Source of the DNA: Paenibacillus sp. FSL R5-0341
GTDB taxonomy: Bacteria; Bacillota; Bacilli; Paenibacillales; Paenibacillaceae
DNA length: 64,000 nt
Direction of reading: 5' to 3'
Assembly: GCF_037975235.1 (NCBI RefSeq)
Contig: NZ_CP150241.1
Coordinates: 2,232,001-2,296,000 of the forward strand
Shown: positions 1 through 9,654 of the stretch, piece by piece
Layout of the letters: every line of letters begins with the position of its first letter
Numbering within the stretch: position 1 is the stretch's first letter
Notes under the pieces: model-generated
The model's input: the letters and a program-made list of their open reading frames with translations, nothing else
The model's database searches: none
Told to the model about the DNA's origin: nothing
Translations under genes and position numbers: made by a program

Positions 1-377
1 AAGCGGAGAAAGAGCTGTTGCCGTATACAGCTGAGCATGACATTTCTTTTGTTCCTTACTTCCCTCTGGCAGCGGGGCTGCTGGGCGGTAAATATAATCG
101 TGATACCACATTCCAGGATGGACGCGCGAAGAATCCGCTGTTCACAGGTCAGGCTTTCATTGAAAATCTGGATAAAGTAGAACAACTGCGCAGCATTGCA
201 CAATCCAAGGATGTTGAGGTCGCTCATCTGGTTCTGGCCTGGTACCTGACCCAGCCTTCCATTGATGCATTGATTCCAGGCGCCAAGAAACCGGAGCAGG
301 TTATTAATAATCTGAAAACATTGAATGTAGAGCTAACTGCTGACGAAATCGCCGTTGTGGATCAGATCTTTCGTTAA
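1..377 (+). CDS. Aldo/keto reductase, C-terminal part (cut by window edge)
   Basis: The reading frame is open from the first bases of the window, so the N-terminus lies outside and the first whole codon is at position 3. About 124 residues remain. The segment with FVPYFPLAAGLLGGKYN and the later helix with WYLTQPSIDALIPGAKKPEQ are typical of the C-terminal half of NAD(P)H-dependent aldo/keto reductases, where the second segment binds the cofactor phosphate. The catalytic Asp-Tyr-Lys-His residues would be upstream of the window. The substrate cannot be predicted. Family assignment is secure; completeness of the gene is not visible. Confidence 0.85.
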   Translation, partial: AEKELLPYTAEHDISFVPYFPLAAGLLGGKYNRDTTFQDGRAKNPLFTGQAFIENLDKVEQLRSIAQSKDVEVAHLVLAWYLTQPSIDALIPGAKKPEQVINNLKTLNVELTADEIAVVDQIFR

Positions 378-443
378 TTAGTTCGGGTGAATCGGGAAAT
401 GCTAACAGGGAGTTTACGTATGAAGACAAAGTGAGGACACAAC

Positions 444-1232
444 ATGAACCTGAAGGCAGCCCGATTCATCGGATTGTTCACGCTGATTATTGTGCTGGGC
501 AGCAGTTCTGCGTATGCGAAGCCTGTACAGAAGAACCGTCAGTATTATGAGGAACGAGGAGAGATCGTGTGGGAGGTTCCCACACAGGATAAACTCATCG
601 CCCTGACGTTTGATGATGGACCAGATCCGATTCAGACCCCGCAGATTCTGGCGTTGCTCCAGCAATATCAAGCCAAAGGAACCTTTTTTGTACTTGGAAA
701 ATGGGCAGAGAAATTTCCTGAACTGATTAGGCAGGAGCAGCTCGAAGGGCATGAAATCGCCAATCATACGTATGCGCACACGTATGCAGTCCGATCAACA
801 GGCGCGGATAAGTACATGAACGATATGAACGCAGCGGAAAGTTCCATCATTGAAGCAGGTGCGGAGCGTCCATTGTTGTTCAGGCCACCGGGCGGCTACT
901 ACAATGACATGGTCATTCAGGCTGCCAAACAAAAAGGGTATACCATTGTCCTTTGGTCATGGCATCAGGATACACGCGACTGGGCTTCTCCAGGTGTATC
1001 GGCTATCGTTAACAAAGTGTTGAAGAACGCACGTAATGGGGATATTGTACTTTTTCACGATAAGGTGGAAGGCAAGTCGCATACGATAGCAGCACTTAAA
1101 ATGATTCTGCCTAAACTGCAGCAGCAGGGATATCGATTTGTGACGGTATCTGAACTACTTGCTGTGAAGGCACGCGAAGCCGCGAAGGATGGAACTTCAC
1201 CTTCGTCTTTGTTGAAACATGTACAGCCCTGA
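444..1232 (+). CDS. Secreted polysaccharide deacetylase (NodB domain, CE4)
   Basis: A 262-residue protein with an N-terminal signal peptide (hydrophobic residues 9-24, likely cleavage after AYA). The NodB motifs are complete: TFDDGP with the Asp pair at 57-58, NHTYAH with metal-binding His108 and His112, RPPGG starting at Arg147, and LFHD with His205. CE4 enzymes remove acetyl groups from peptidoglycan or chitin-type N-acetylglucosamine; the sequence does not say which. The start has a GTGAGG ribosome site about 10 bases upstream. It sits alone, with its own terminator, between the reductase and ywbE. A role in cell-wall remodelling is an inference from the family. Confidence 0.9.
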   Translation: MNLKAARFIGLFTLIIVLGSSSAYAKPVQKNRQYYEERGEIVWEVPTQDKLIALTFDDGPDPIQTPQILALLQQYQAKGTFFVLGKWAEKFPELIRQEQLEGHEIANHTYAHTYAVRSTGADKYMNDMNAAESSIIEAGAERPLLFRPPGGYYNDMVIQAAKQKGYTIVLWSWHQDTRDWASPGVSAIVNKVLKNARNGDIVLFHDKVEGKSHTIAALKMILPKLQQQGYRFVTVSELLAVKAREAAKDGTSPSSLLKHVQP

Positions 1233-1251
1233 ACATGACATTTGAATCAAA

Positions 1252-1291
1252 AGCCGCTGGCCTCGATATAAAGGGACCGGCGGTTTCTTTC
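1252..1291 (+). terminator. Rho-independent terminator after the deacetylase
   Basis: A 9-base stem (AGCCGCTGG with CCGGCGGTT, including G-U pairs) is followed by TTTCTTTCT. Confidence 0.7.
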
Positions 1292-1453
1292 TATTGGTCT
1301 CCCATATGTCTCCATATAAATGTAGAACTAGAAGTAGGAGGTTGTTGTCCGCATAGCTTTCGTTTTGAAACCAAAACGTCTACAATAGATGGAGCTTTGT
1401 GATTAAAGGTTATATAGTACACATGATATGTATTAAACATAGAGGGAGTGAAT

Positions 1454-1663
1454 ATGATGAATGGACAACAACGAGTAAATATTAAACCGGGTCTGGAAGT
1501 GGACATCGTGCTGAAGCAGGATCAAGCTACAGGCAAGCTGACACGTGGCATTGTGAAGGATCTATTAACCAAGTCCCCTACGCATCCACACGGAATCAAA
1601 GTACGACTGACGAGCGGCCAAGTAGGACGTGTGAAACAGGTCATTGCAGGAGGCTCGAACTAA
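1454..1663 (+). CDS. ywbE: YwbE family protein (DUF2196)
   Basis: A 69-residue basic protein containing VNIKPGLEVDIVLKQDQ, TRGIVKDLLTKSPTHPHGIKV and a C-terminal GRVKQV segment, which is the YwbE/DUF2196 signature. The fold is a small KOW-like beta barrel and the biochemical role is unknown. An upstream in-frame GTG at 1448 is less likely as start because the GAGGGAG ribosome site at 1442-1448 would overlap it; it is well spaced for the ATG at 1454. The stop is 2 bases before the next gene, so the two are probably co-transcribed. Confidence 0.85.
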   Translation: MMNGQQRVNIKPGLEVDIVLKQDQATGKLTRGIVKDLLTKSPTHPHGIKVRLTSGQVGRVKQVIAGGSN

Positions 1664-1665
1664 CT

Positions 1666-2265
1666 GTGGTCAAAAGCGGGGAGATGATCACTACCGCAGA
1701 TGTAATGGCTCATCTATCTACAGGTAACGAACGTCAGCAGGACGCAAACCGCGTGTTAAAGAGCAGTGGACTGCTTGATATATTAGCTGACTACCATCCG
1801 TATCCAGCAGGTACAGTACCGATTGATATTGATATTCCGGGCAGTGATCTGGATCTACTGTGTTATGCAGAGGATCTGGATGCCTTTGTAGCTGAGATAC
1901 ACAATCGAATCGGAGCCGTTGCTGAGTTTCAATGTGTACGTGGTGGGGATCTTCCAGACCAACGTCCTTATGTGACTTGTAATTTGCAAGTGGGACATTG
2001 GCCTATGGAGATTTTTGCCCAATCCGTTCCAGTTAACAGGCAGAATGCATACCTACATATGATCGTGGAGTGGAGATTGTTACAACTGTGGGGAGACGCG
2101 GGACACCGTGAGATACGCAGACTGAAACAGGCAGGGTGGAAGACGGAGCCTGCTTTCGCTTCTGTACTTGGACTACGGGGAGATCCCTATGTGGACATGC
2201 TGCATTTGGCAGAGATGAAGCGTGAAGATCTCTGGAACTGGGCACGTTCACGCACGTCTTTTTAA
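1666..2265 (+). CDS. DUF4269 family protein (nucleotidyltransferase-like)
   Basis: A 199-residue cytoplasmic protein. GNERQQ, the GTVPIDIDIPGSDLDLLCYAED segment and the LHMIVEWRLLQ stretch match the DUF4269 family, whose GSDLD pattern resembles the metal-binding loop of nucleotidyltransferase-fold proteins. No function is established. The start is taken as GTG 1666, 12 bases after an AGGAGG inside the end of ywbE; ATG 1684 is an alternative that would shorten the protein by 6 residues. It runs tail to tail against the permease gene, with no clear terminator in the 21-base gap. Confidence 0.75.
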   Translation: MVKSGEMITTADVMAHLSTGNERQQDANRVLKSSGLLDILADYHPYPAGTVPIDIDIPGSDLDLLCYAEDLDAFVAEIHNRIGAVAEFQCVRGGDLPDQRPYVTCNLQVGHWPMEIFAQSVPVNRQNAYLHMIVEWRLLQLWGDAGHREIRRLKQAGWKTEPAFASVLGLRGDPYVDMLHLAEMKREDLWNWARSRTSF

Positions 2266-2286
2266 ACGGTTTAACCTAACCTTTGG

Positions 2287-3696
2287 TCAGATCAGAAAGA
2301 TGGCTACAATCGTCGTTACCGCGAGTCCCAGCAGCACAGGCTTGAGGTTGCGTCTTGCAAGTTCAAAAGGACTGACTCCGCAGATCGCAGCAGCAGGAAT
2401 CAATGCCCATGGAATCAAGGTTCCGCCACCTACCCATATGGCTGCGACCTGACCGAGTGCGGTCAGCACAGGAGCGGAATCTGCCGACCCTGCAAACATG
2501 GACGCAATCGAGCCAACCAGGGAAATCCCTGAGAATCCCGAACCATCCATCCCCGTGACCGCTCCGGTCACCGTCATTGTAATGGCTCCCACCGTATCAT
2601 TCAGTGGCACCAGTCCAGCAAGTGCAACCCCGAGATCATTCACAATTCCGTGTGAACCTTCAGGAAGTGGATTGTGGAACAACTCCGTAATGGCAGCATC
2701 CCCCAGATAAAAGAACGCGGCTATCGGAATAACCGGGCCGAATACCTTGAAACCGAACTGAAATCCTTCTATTAAATAGTTGGTCGTTTCTTCTGGTCCC
2801 GCATGTCGATGTGCGGCCAGGGTGACAGCGATCAGTATAACCACAGCAGTCCCGCCAATCAGAGCTGTTGCGTCACCACCTTGCAGCTTCAATACAAACA
2901 TCAGAATCACATCCACTGCGAATAACAGAGGGATAAGCAGAGCGAATGCTTTTTGCAAACGGGGTGACATGGCTTGACGTTCGACTGACAGATTGCCAGG
3001 TAGAGAAGTAGACACAGCCTCTGACGAGGAGGGAGGTACCGTTGTCACTGTACCTGATTTCATCTCTTTGCGCAGCATCCAGAAGGCTGTAAGTGTAGAT
3101 ACCGTTCCCATGACAATGACCAGAGGTATGCTGGCCGTCATGACGGAAGTAACCGGTATACCCGCCGCATCAGCTGTAAGTTTGGGAGCCCCCTGAATAA
3201 TGTAATCCCCTGACAGTGCAATCCCATGTCCGAACAGGTTCATCGCAATGGCAGCTCCGATCGGAGGAAGCCCTACACGTACCGCTACAGGAAGCAGTAC
3301 AGCACCAACCAGGGCTACCGCCGGAGAAGGCCAGAAAAAGAGCGATACGACCATCATGATCAGTCCAATCCCCCAATATGCCACCTGAGGAGAACGGATA
3401 AACCGGGTGACAGGTGTCACCATGACTTCATTAATGCCAGTTCTGATCAGAACACGGCTCATCGCCACAATGATCGAGATGATGAAGATCGTACTTAGCA
3501 ATTCTTTCGTCGCATAGATAAAACTGCTGAAGATCCCAGCAACTGACCCGCTTAAGGTTTCCGTTGCCAGAAGTCCAATGGTCATAATACCCGCGACACA
3601 GATGATGGTGGTGTCCCTGCGCCGGATCATTACCGCAATGATCAAGACGATAAATGCCAGGTAGACATAGTGTAACGCAGTGAGTTGAATATTCAT
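2287..3696 (-). CDS. Multi-pass permease, ion-transporter-superfamily-like
   Basis: A 469-residue integral membrane protein with about 11-12 hydrophobic helices, a soluble loop near residues 220-250, and re-entrant-looking stretches such as FFWPSPAVALVGAVLLP and FGHGIALSGDYIIQGAP. The layout resembles GntP, CitMHS and DctM-type secondary carriers for organic anions, but I do not recognise the exact family and assign no substrate. A longer frame starts at 3753, but ATG 3696 has a GGGAGG site 9 bases upstream and begins directly before the first helix. The gene stands alone and is divergent from the kinase gene. Confidence 0.6.
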   Translation of the reverse strand: MNIQLTALHYVYLAFIVLIIAVMIRRRDTTIICVAGIMTIGLLATETLSGSVAGIFSSFIYATKELLSTIFIISIIVAMSRVLIRTGINEVMVTPVTRFIRSPQVAYWGIGLIMMVVSLFFWPSPAVALVGAVLLPVAVRVGLPPIGAAIAMNLFGHGIALSGDYIIQGAPKLTADAAGIPVTSVMTASIPLVIVMGTVSTLTAFWMLRKEMKSGTVTTVPPSSSEAVSTSLPGNLSVERQAMSPRLQKAFALLIPLLFAVDVILMFVLKLQGGDATALIGGTAVVILIAVTLAAHRHAGPEETTNYLIEGFQFGFKVFGPVIPIAAFFYLGDAAITELFHNPLPEGSHGIVNDLGVALAGLVPLNDTVGAITMTVTGAVTGMDGSGFSGISLVGSIASMFAGSADSAPVLTALGQVAAIWVGGGTLIPWALIPAAAICGVSPFELARRNLKPVLLGLAVTTIVAIFLI

Positions 3697-4037
3697 CGAA
3701 CAGGCCTCCCTACATCCTGGTGACAAACCCGAGGAGTGATATATCGTATGCATGTCAAGATCGGGCGTTCGTGGAGTTCGGGGCTTGCCGCAGCATTTAT
3801 TTTTAGGGAGAGTGTTCTGAGCTATAAATGAAGGATTTTTTTTACAACTGGAGAATTTATTACAATATGAAGCGTGTTATCCAAACTTGGAGCGGATAGA
3901 AGTCACCAGAATTGACATGTGCAGGTCACGGGACCGCATAGACAATGGCAACCAGGGGTGATTACAATAAACATGCCATCATAAGGAAGAAAATAGAAAA
4001 AACTATGTTGAACTAAAAGGGCGGGAATCCATAATCT
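3697..4037. other. Intergenic region between divergent genes
   Basis: 341 bases without a gene. It must hold the promoters of the leftward permease and the rightward kinase. A minus-strand TTGACA lies at about 3764-3769, but no good -10 is correctly spaced from it. On the plus strand TTTACA (about 3840) is followed by the weak TACAAT and AATATG. I see no structured RNA. Confidence 0.4.
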
Positions 4038-5837
4038 ATGAGTTTAATCCGTTCACTTCGTTTTAAGTTTATTGTGGGACTTACATTGATCATGCTGCCA
4101 CTGTTCATGCTGCTCTATTACAACAACGTCTACGCCATGAAAGTCGTACGTGACAAGGTATCTCTCACCAATATGAATCATCTTGCCAAGAGTGTGGAGC
4201 AGAATGAACGTGTATTACAGGAGACGAATCGGTATTTATATAGTCTGGGCGAGCGGGACCCGGATATTATCTCCCTTTTTTTTCTGGAATACGGCAGTGG
4301 CGATTATATCATTGCGAAGCAACGCATTATGAATAAATTCATGACAGATATCGGTTTCTATAATCTGATCGATTCCTTTTTTCTATATGATGCCGTTAAT
4401 GATGATCTGCTGCTCGCCACTTCGGGCAATTACGATGTCAAAAAGTCGGTTGTGCAGGAGAGCATGCCGGTCCAAATGCAGCAGTTGGAAGGCGATATCC
4501 AGAAGCCAGAATGGAGCATCGTGCGTGGGGGAACGTGGAATGCGCTGGTGAAAACGGTGCGAATCAACCAGCAGTTCTATGCCGGTGCACTGGTTGATAT
4601 GAATGCACTGAACCACACACAACAGTTCACAGAATCCGGTGATAGAGGAGGCGCAGTCATTGTTGGATCCGACGGTGGGGCATTATCGGATTCCACATTG
4701 AACACTGGACAGATCAAGCTTGCTGCCGCACATCTTCCCGGTCTGAAAGACCCGTATCAGGTGATCTCTGAAGTTATGAACAAGGGAGAGGCACGTCAAT
4801 ATTTGATGCTGGGCATTGCCTCAGCCATGTCCGAGATGAATTATATCGTGCTACTGCCTGAGGAGGACATGATGCGTAACCTCCCGTTCTTCCAGCAGAT
4901 CATTCGTCTGCTTCCCATTGGTGCGGCGGTAATTCTGGTTACTGCACTGATCTTTTTGCGACAACTGTTATTCCGTCCGATGAATTCACTGATCCGGGGT
5001 ATGAGAAGGGTGAGCCGCGGAGATCTCGATGTGAAGCTGGAGCCGCCATCTTCCTCGGAACTTGAATTTATGACGCGAAGCTTCAATCAGATGACCAGCG
5101 AGATCCGGCATCTCAAGATTGATGTGTATGAGGAACAATTACGGACGCGCGAGGCAGAGTTCAAACAATTACAGATGCAAATTAATCCTCACTTTTACCT
5201 GAATTCACTTAATATTATTCATAGTCTGGCTTCCTTGCAAAAGCATGAGCTGGTGCAGCAGATGGCTGGCCATCTGGCTGATTATTTCCGATTCAGCCTG
5301 CGTGCAGGCAAACGTGTTATTCGTCTGGATGAAGAGCTGGAGCACATTCGTCATTATTTAGAAATTCAGAAGCTGAGGTTTCCAAGCCGGTTGGATTTTG
5401 AACTGGATATTGAACCGGATCTCGGAAAGTATGTGATTCCGCCATTGACGATTCAGCCCTTTGTGGAGAATGCCATTATTCACGGATTTCAGCGGCGAAC
5501 GCAGCCATTTTTCATTCGGATTGTGGCTTGCCGTGGGAAGATGTTATCTGGTTGTCTCGAACAGACGGTGCTTCAACTGATGATTGTAGATAATGGTGTC
5601 GGATTTGATGAGGAACTGCTGGAACGTCTACAGCAGGGACAATACGCTGAAGACCCGGGTGGACAGCATATCGGTATATGGAACGTGGCTCATCGGCTGT
5701 TAGTGAAGTATGGTGATCAAGCCAGCTTACAGTTTAGAAATGAGGCGGATAACGGCGCTGCAGTCATCATTGATTTACCCGCTCAGACCGAAGAGGAAGA
5801 AGGGGGAGCCTATGCGGAACCTGTTGATCGTGGATGA
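4038..5837 (+). CDS. Sensor histidine kinase, YesM family
   Basis: A 599-residue membrane kinase. A first transmembrane segment (about 11-34) and a second (about 292-312) flank an extracellular sensor region of about 250 residues. A HAMP domain (FRPMNSLIRGMRRVSRGDL) leads to a His_kinase domain with phospho-acceptor His385 in QMQINPHFYLNSLN, then an HATPase domain with PFVENAIIHG and VDNGVGF. YesM/LytS-type kinases in Paenibacillus normally sense sugars, often through a binding protein. The 3' end overlaps the response regulator gene by 26 bases, so the two are translationally coupled. The start has a GGGA-type site 11 bases upstream. Confidence 0.92.
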   Translation: MSLIRSLRFKFIVGLTLIMLPLFMLLYYNNVYAMKVVRDKVSLTNMNHLAKSVEQNERVLQETNRYLYSLGERDPDIISLFFLEYGSGDYIIAKQRIMNKFMTDIGFYNLIDSFFLYDAVNDDLLLATSGNYDVKKSVVQESMPVQMQQLEGDIQKPEWSIVRGGTWNALVKTVRINQQFYAGALVDMNALNHTQQFTESGDRGGAVIVGSDGGALSDSTLNTGQIKLAAAHLPGLKDPYQVISEVMNKGEARQYLMLGIASAMSEMNYIVLLPEEDMMRNLPFFQQIIRLLPIGAAVILVTALIFLRQLLFRPMNSLIRGMRRVSRGDLDVKLEPPSSSELEFMTRSFNQMTSEIRHLKIDVYEEQLRTREAEFKQLQMQINPHFYLNSLNIIHSLASLQKHELVQQMAGHLADYFRFSLRAGKRVIRLDEELEHIRHYLEIQKLRFPSRLDFELDIEPDLGKYVIPPLTIQPFVENAIIHGFQRRTQPFFIRIVACRGKMLSGCLEQTVLQLMIVDNGVGFDEELLERLQQGQYAEDPGGQHIGIWNVAHRLLVKYGDQASLQFRNEADNGAAVIIDLPAQTEEEEGGAYAEPVDRG

Positions 5838-7425
5838 TGAAGTGTATGCATTACAAGCGATGGTGGAAGGTGTTGACTGGCATGCGGCCGGCATTGACCA
5901 GGTGTTCAGTGCTTGTGATGCAGAAGAGGCAAGAAAGGTCCTGAAGACAAGTGCCATCGATATCATGATCTGTGATATTGAGATGCCTGGCGAAACAGGG
6001 CTTGATCTGCAGAGCTGGGTGCTGAAACATGATCCAGGCATGTTGACGATTTTCCTGACAGGGCATGCGTTGTTCGATTATGCTCAGACGGCCATTAAGC
6101 TGAACAGCTTTGATTATGTATTGAAGCCTGCTCCGGCAGATCATTTGATCAAGGTGGTAAGCCAGGCGGTGGAGAAGATCAAGGATGGAGAGCAGCGCAC
6201 ACGTACCAACGAAGTTTATGAGACCGTATACAAACGCTGGAAAACCCATAAACCGCTACTGACAGAACGTTTCTGGAAAGATGCTATCTCTCAGCGCATC
6301 ACGTTAACCAAACAACGGCTGCAAGAGCTCGCAGAATTGTATGGTGCCGAGATTGATCCACAGGCACGTGTGTTACCCATTGTGATCTCGGTAGAGGAGT
6401 GGGTGCGTGAATTTGATTTGCGTGATGAAGAGGTATTAGAGTATGCCCTTCGTAATGCAGCGAGAGAAATGTTGCTTGGCGACAAGCCGGGTGAGGTGTT
6501 TCAGGATCATAGTGGATTGAATATTGTGCTTGCTTACGAGCAAGATGGCATGATACCAAGTGCGAGCGAAGTGGCAGAACGTTGTCAGGTGTACATTCAG
6601 GAATGTGGTACGTATTTCTACTGCCGGTTGTCCTGTTATGTTGGTGTTCCGGTGGCTGTAACGGAGCTGCAAGGCATGTTAAATGAACTGATGGATATGG
6701 AACGGCGCAATATTAAGGAGCTTGAAGAAGTCTTTGTCTACGATGAACGGGGTAGAGATCAGGAAGATCGCTTTTTGCCGATTCCGTGGTTTTCGGAGTT
6801 ATCTATTCTTTTTGAAACGGGTAAAGTTGGGGATTTGCGCGAGCGTGTGGATGAGATCTTCGAGTTGCTTGCTGCTCAGGAAGGATTGTCTCCTGAAATG
6901 CTGCGTCTATACTATCATGCGATGTTGCATGTGGTCTATCCGTTGCTTCATCAGAAAAATGTATCCATACGCAGTCTGTATCCAGGGGAACGTGAGCCGG
7001 AAGAGAGTGTAGTCACAAGGTCATTGCCACAGTTGAAGCTGTGGACGTCTGATCTGATTGATCGTGTCATCCCGGTGTTGTACCCGGACGATCACAGCCC
7101 AATGACCATTGTGGATCAGTTGTGTATTTATATCGAAACGCATATTGGCGAAGAACTCATGCGAGAGGAACTTGCAGCGTTTGCCGGGTTCAATCCTGCC
7201 TACCTATCCCGTTTGTTTCGGAAGGAGAAGGGGATGTCCTTATCCGAGTTTATCCTGCAAGGCAGGGTAGCCAAAGCGAAGACATTACTGTCCCAGTCCA
7301 CCGTCAAAGTGACGGATATCGCTGGCAAGGTGGGCTACTACAATTACTCGCATTTCACCAAAATGTTCAAAAAGTGCACAGGTATTACACCACAGGAGTT
7401 CCGCAAACAGTCACGTACCGTATAA
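5812..7425 (+). CDS. Response regulator, YesN type (REC + AraC HTH)
   Basis: A 537-residue regulator. The receiver domain has acidic Asp8-Asp9, phospho-acceptor Asp55 in MICDIEMPG and Lys105 in YVLKP. A middle region of about 300 residues of unclear fold follows. The last 100 residues form a double helix-turn-helix AraC domain (FNPAYLSRLFRKEKG and VGYYNYSHFTKMFKK). It should activate the adjacent transporter genes on phosphorylation by the overlapping kinase. ATG 5812 has a GGGGGAG site and begins exactly at the receiver fold; the frame is open further upstream, but that part is the overlapped kinase gene read out of frame. Confidence 0.93.
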   Translation: MRNLLIVDDEVYALQAMVEGVDWHAAGIDQVFSACDAEEARKVLKTSAIDIMICDIEMPGETGLDLQSWVLKHDPGMLTIFLTGHALFDYAQTAIKLNSFDYVLKPAPADHLIKVVSQAVEKIKDGEQRTRTNEVYETVYKRWKTHKPLLTERFWKDAISQRITLTKQRLQELAELYGAEIDPQARVLPIVISVEEWVREFDLRDEEVLEYALRNAAREMLLGDKPGEVFQDHSGLNIVLAYEQDGMIPSASEVAERCQVYIQECGTYFYCRLSCYVGVPVAVTELQGMLNELMDMERRNIKELEEVFVYDERGRDQEDRFLPIPWFSELSILFETGKVGDLRERVDEIFELLAAQEGLSPEMLRLYYHAMLHVVYPLLHQKNVSIRSLYPGEREPEESVVTRSLPQLKLWTSDLIDRVIPVLYPDDHSPMTIVDQLCIYIETHIGEELMREELAAFAGFNPAYLSRLFRKEKGMSLSEFILQGRVAKAKTLLSQSTVKVTDIAGKVGYYNYSHFTKMFKKCTGITPQEFRKQSRTV

Positions 7426-7430
7426 CTCAT

Positions 7431-7461
7431 GGCGCAGTATGCTGCGCCTTTTGTTTTGTTT
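7431..7461 (+). terminator. Terminator after the first two-component pair
   Basis: A perfect 7-base stem GGCGCAG / CTGCGCC with a 4-base loop, then TTTTGTTTTG. It separates the regulatory genes from the transporter genes, which therefore need their own promoter. Confidence 0.85.
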
Positions 7462-7610
7462 ATTTTGGCACTAAAGTCATAATTTGATAAGTTAACAGGT
7501 CACCACAGCAGATAGAGGTCTTCCTCGCCCCGCCGTATACTTGAACCACAGGAGCCGCAACGGAGCTTCATCCTGAGGAAGAATTCAAGAGGAGTGAGGG
7601 AGAACAAGTT

Positions 7611-8597
7611 ATGAAGACACAACCCGAGGCGGGTAAGGGAGTACGGATATCGGAAATACCGGGAGGAACGGTCCGAAAGCGCAAGTCTGTGTGGCACAAT
7701 CTTGGCAAATTCAAGGTGCTGTACCTCATGTTTTTGCCAGGCGTCCTGTTTCTGCTGGTGAACAACTATATGCCGATGTTCGGCGTTCTGATCGCATTCA
7801 AAAATGTAAACTATGCTGATGGTATTTGGGGCAGCCCGTGGAGTGGATGGGACAATTTCAAATATTTGTTCTCGACCAGTGATGCATGGGAAATTACCCG
7901 GAATACACTCGCGTATAACACCGTGTTTATTGCACTCAATCTCTTTGTAGGTGTCGGACTTGCTATTCTGCTTAATGAAGTGAAGAACAAGGCGATGTCC
8001 AAGTTGTATCAATCGCTCATGCTACTGCCATACTTCCTGTCCATGATTGTGGTCAGTTATCTGGTACTGGCTTTCCTGGGCAAGGATTCAGGCTTCATGA
8101 ACTCTACCATTCTACAGATGTTCGGCGGTCAGCCGATCGACTGGTATTCCGAGCCGAAGTATTGGCCGTATATTTTGCCACTGGTGAATACGTGGAAGAA
8201 TATCGGATATTATGCTGTCATCTATCTGGCAGCTGTTGTGGGTATCGATGAAGAATATTATGAAGCTGCCATACTCGATGGGGCAACCAAATGGCACCAG
8301 ATACGCTTCATCACCGTTCCGTTTCTCGTACCGTTGATCGTCATTATGACGTTATTGCAAATAGGCCGTATATTCTATGCAGACTTCAGTCTGTTCTACC
8401 AGGTTCCACTGGAATCCGGAGCTCTGTTCCCTGTAACGAATGTACTGGATACCTATGTATATCGAACGTTCCTTATCGGTGGAGATATCGGGATGTCATC
8501 CGCAGCGGGTCTGTACCAAGCGGTCGTCGGATTCGTACTGGTTCTTGTATCCAATACCATCGTTAGGCGGATGGATAAAGATAATGCATTATTTTGA
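7611..8597 (+). CDS. Carbohydrate ABC transporter permease, LplB family
   Basis: A 328-residue inner-membrane protein with six predicted helices after a 35-residue basic N-terminal tail. The EAA loop that docks the ATPase is present (YYEAAILDGATKWHQIRFITVPFLVP). NNYMPMFGVLIAFKNV near the N-terminus is characteristic of the LplB/YtcP-type oligosaccharide permeases that replace MalF in Paenibacillaceae. It pairs with the next gene and the lipoprotein at 9655. GAGGGAG about 9 bases upstream supports the start. No ATPase gene is nearby. Confidence 0.9.
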   Translation: MKTQPEAGKGVRISEIPGGTVRKRKSVWHNLGKFKVLYLMFLPGVLFLLVNNYMPMFGVLIAFKNVNYADGIWGSPWSGWDNFKYLFSTSDAWEITRNTLAYNTVFIALNLFVGVGLAILLNEVKNKAMSKLYQSLMLLPYFLSMIVVSYLVLAFLGKDSGFMNSTILQMFGGQPIDWYSEPKYWPYILPLVNTWKNIGYYAVIYLAAVVGIDEEYYEAAILDGATKWHQIRFITVPFLVPLIVIMTLLQIGRIFYADFSLFYQVPLESGALFPVTNVLDTYVYRTFLIGGDIGMSSAAGLYQAVVGFVLVLVSNTIVRRMDKDNALF

Positions 8598-8614
8598 GAG
8601 GAGGCAAGTCAGCT

Positions 8615-9523
8615 GTGAAATCACGTGATCCACTAGCCGTATCGAAGCGTTCCGCATCCGTTATTCATGCGATGTTTCTATTCTATGCCATTGCCTGTAT
8701 CGTGCCGATCCTGCTTGTCTTCGCCATCTCATTCTCGGACGAGACAACAGTTATAGCAAATGGGTATAAGCTTATTCCAGAGAAGTTCAGCCTGACGGCC
8801 TATGAGTTTCTGTTCAGAGATATGGATCAGATCCTCCATTCCTATGGTATATCCTTTATCGTTACCGTTGTGGGTACCATTACAAGTGTCGCTCTGACTG
8901 CACTGTATGCGTATCCGCTCTCACGGAGAGATCTGCCTTATCGTGGTTGGTTTGCATTTTTCATCTTCTTCACAATGTTATTCAATGGGGGGCTGGTACC
9001 TTGGTACCTGGTCTATGTCAACGTATTGGATCTGAAAAACTCCATACTGGCACTCATTATGCCACTACTGCTATCCCCATTCTTTGTACTGGTCATGCGT
9101 ACATTCTTCGCGAACTCCATACCGGTATCCATTCTGGAATCGGCTCGAATTGATGGTGCAGGAGAATTGAGAACGTTTACACGTATCGTGCTCCCGCTCT
9201 CCCTTCCGGTAATGGCAACTGTCGCGTTGTTCAGTACACTCAATTACTGGAATGACTGGTACCTTAGTATGATTTTTATATCGGATAACCGGACGATCAG
9301 CCTTCAGTACCTTATGTACCGGACGCTGCTCGATATTCAATATCTTACAACCAATTCCAACGTCTCTTCACAGATTTCGTCGCAGGGTGGATTGCTGAAT
9401 CTGCCGAACAAAACACTGCAAATGGCGATGGCTGTGGTCGGTATTGGTCCAATTGTACTGGCCTATCCATTCTTCCAGCGTTATTTCATCAAAGGTCTTA
9501 CGGTTGGCGCTGTGAAAGGATAA
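8615..9523 (+). CDS. Carbohydrate ABC transporter permease, LplC/MalG family
   Basis: A 302-residue partner permease with six helices and an EAA loop (ILESARIDGAGELRTFTRIVLPLSLPV). FNGGLVPWYLVY and the C-terminal FIKGLTVGAVKG are typical of LplC/YtcP proteins. The frame is open from a TTG at 8594 that overlaps the previous stop, but AGGAGG at 8599-8604 is correctly spaced for GTG 8615. The 17-base gap to the upstream permease indicates one operon. Confidence 0.9.
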   Translation: MKSRDPLAVSKRSASVIHAMFLFYAIACIVPILLVFAISFSDETTVIANGYKLIPEKFSLTAYEFLFRDMDQILHSYGISFIVTVVGTITSVALTALYAYPLSRRDLPYRGWFAFFIFFTMLFNGGLVPWYLVYVNVLDLKNSILALIMPLLLSPFFVLVMRTFFANSIPVSILESARIDGAGELRTFTRIVLPLSLPVMATVALFSTLNYWNDWYLSMIFISDNRTISLQYLMYRTLLDIQYLTTNSNVSSQISSQGGLLNLPNKTLQMAMAVVGIGPIVLAYPFFQRYFIKGLTVGAVKG

Positions 9524-9654
9524 CTCTGGCCGGTTAGCGGAGTGGGCATGGTAAATGAAGATGGACTGAAAGGGCATATATAGAAGTTGCTATGGGTTTA
9601 ATTGTGAATTGGGGAAAGTGCTGTACGGTTTAACACATGACAGGAGGGGTTCAA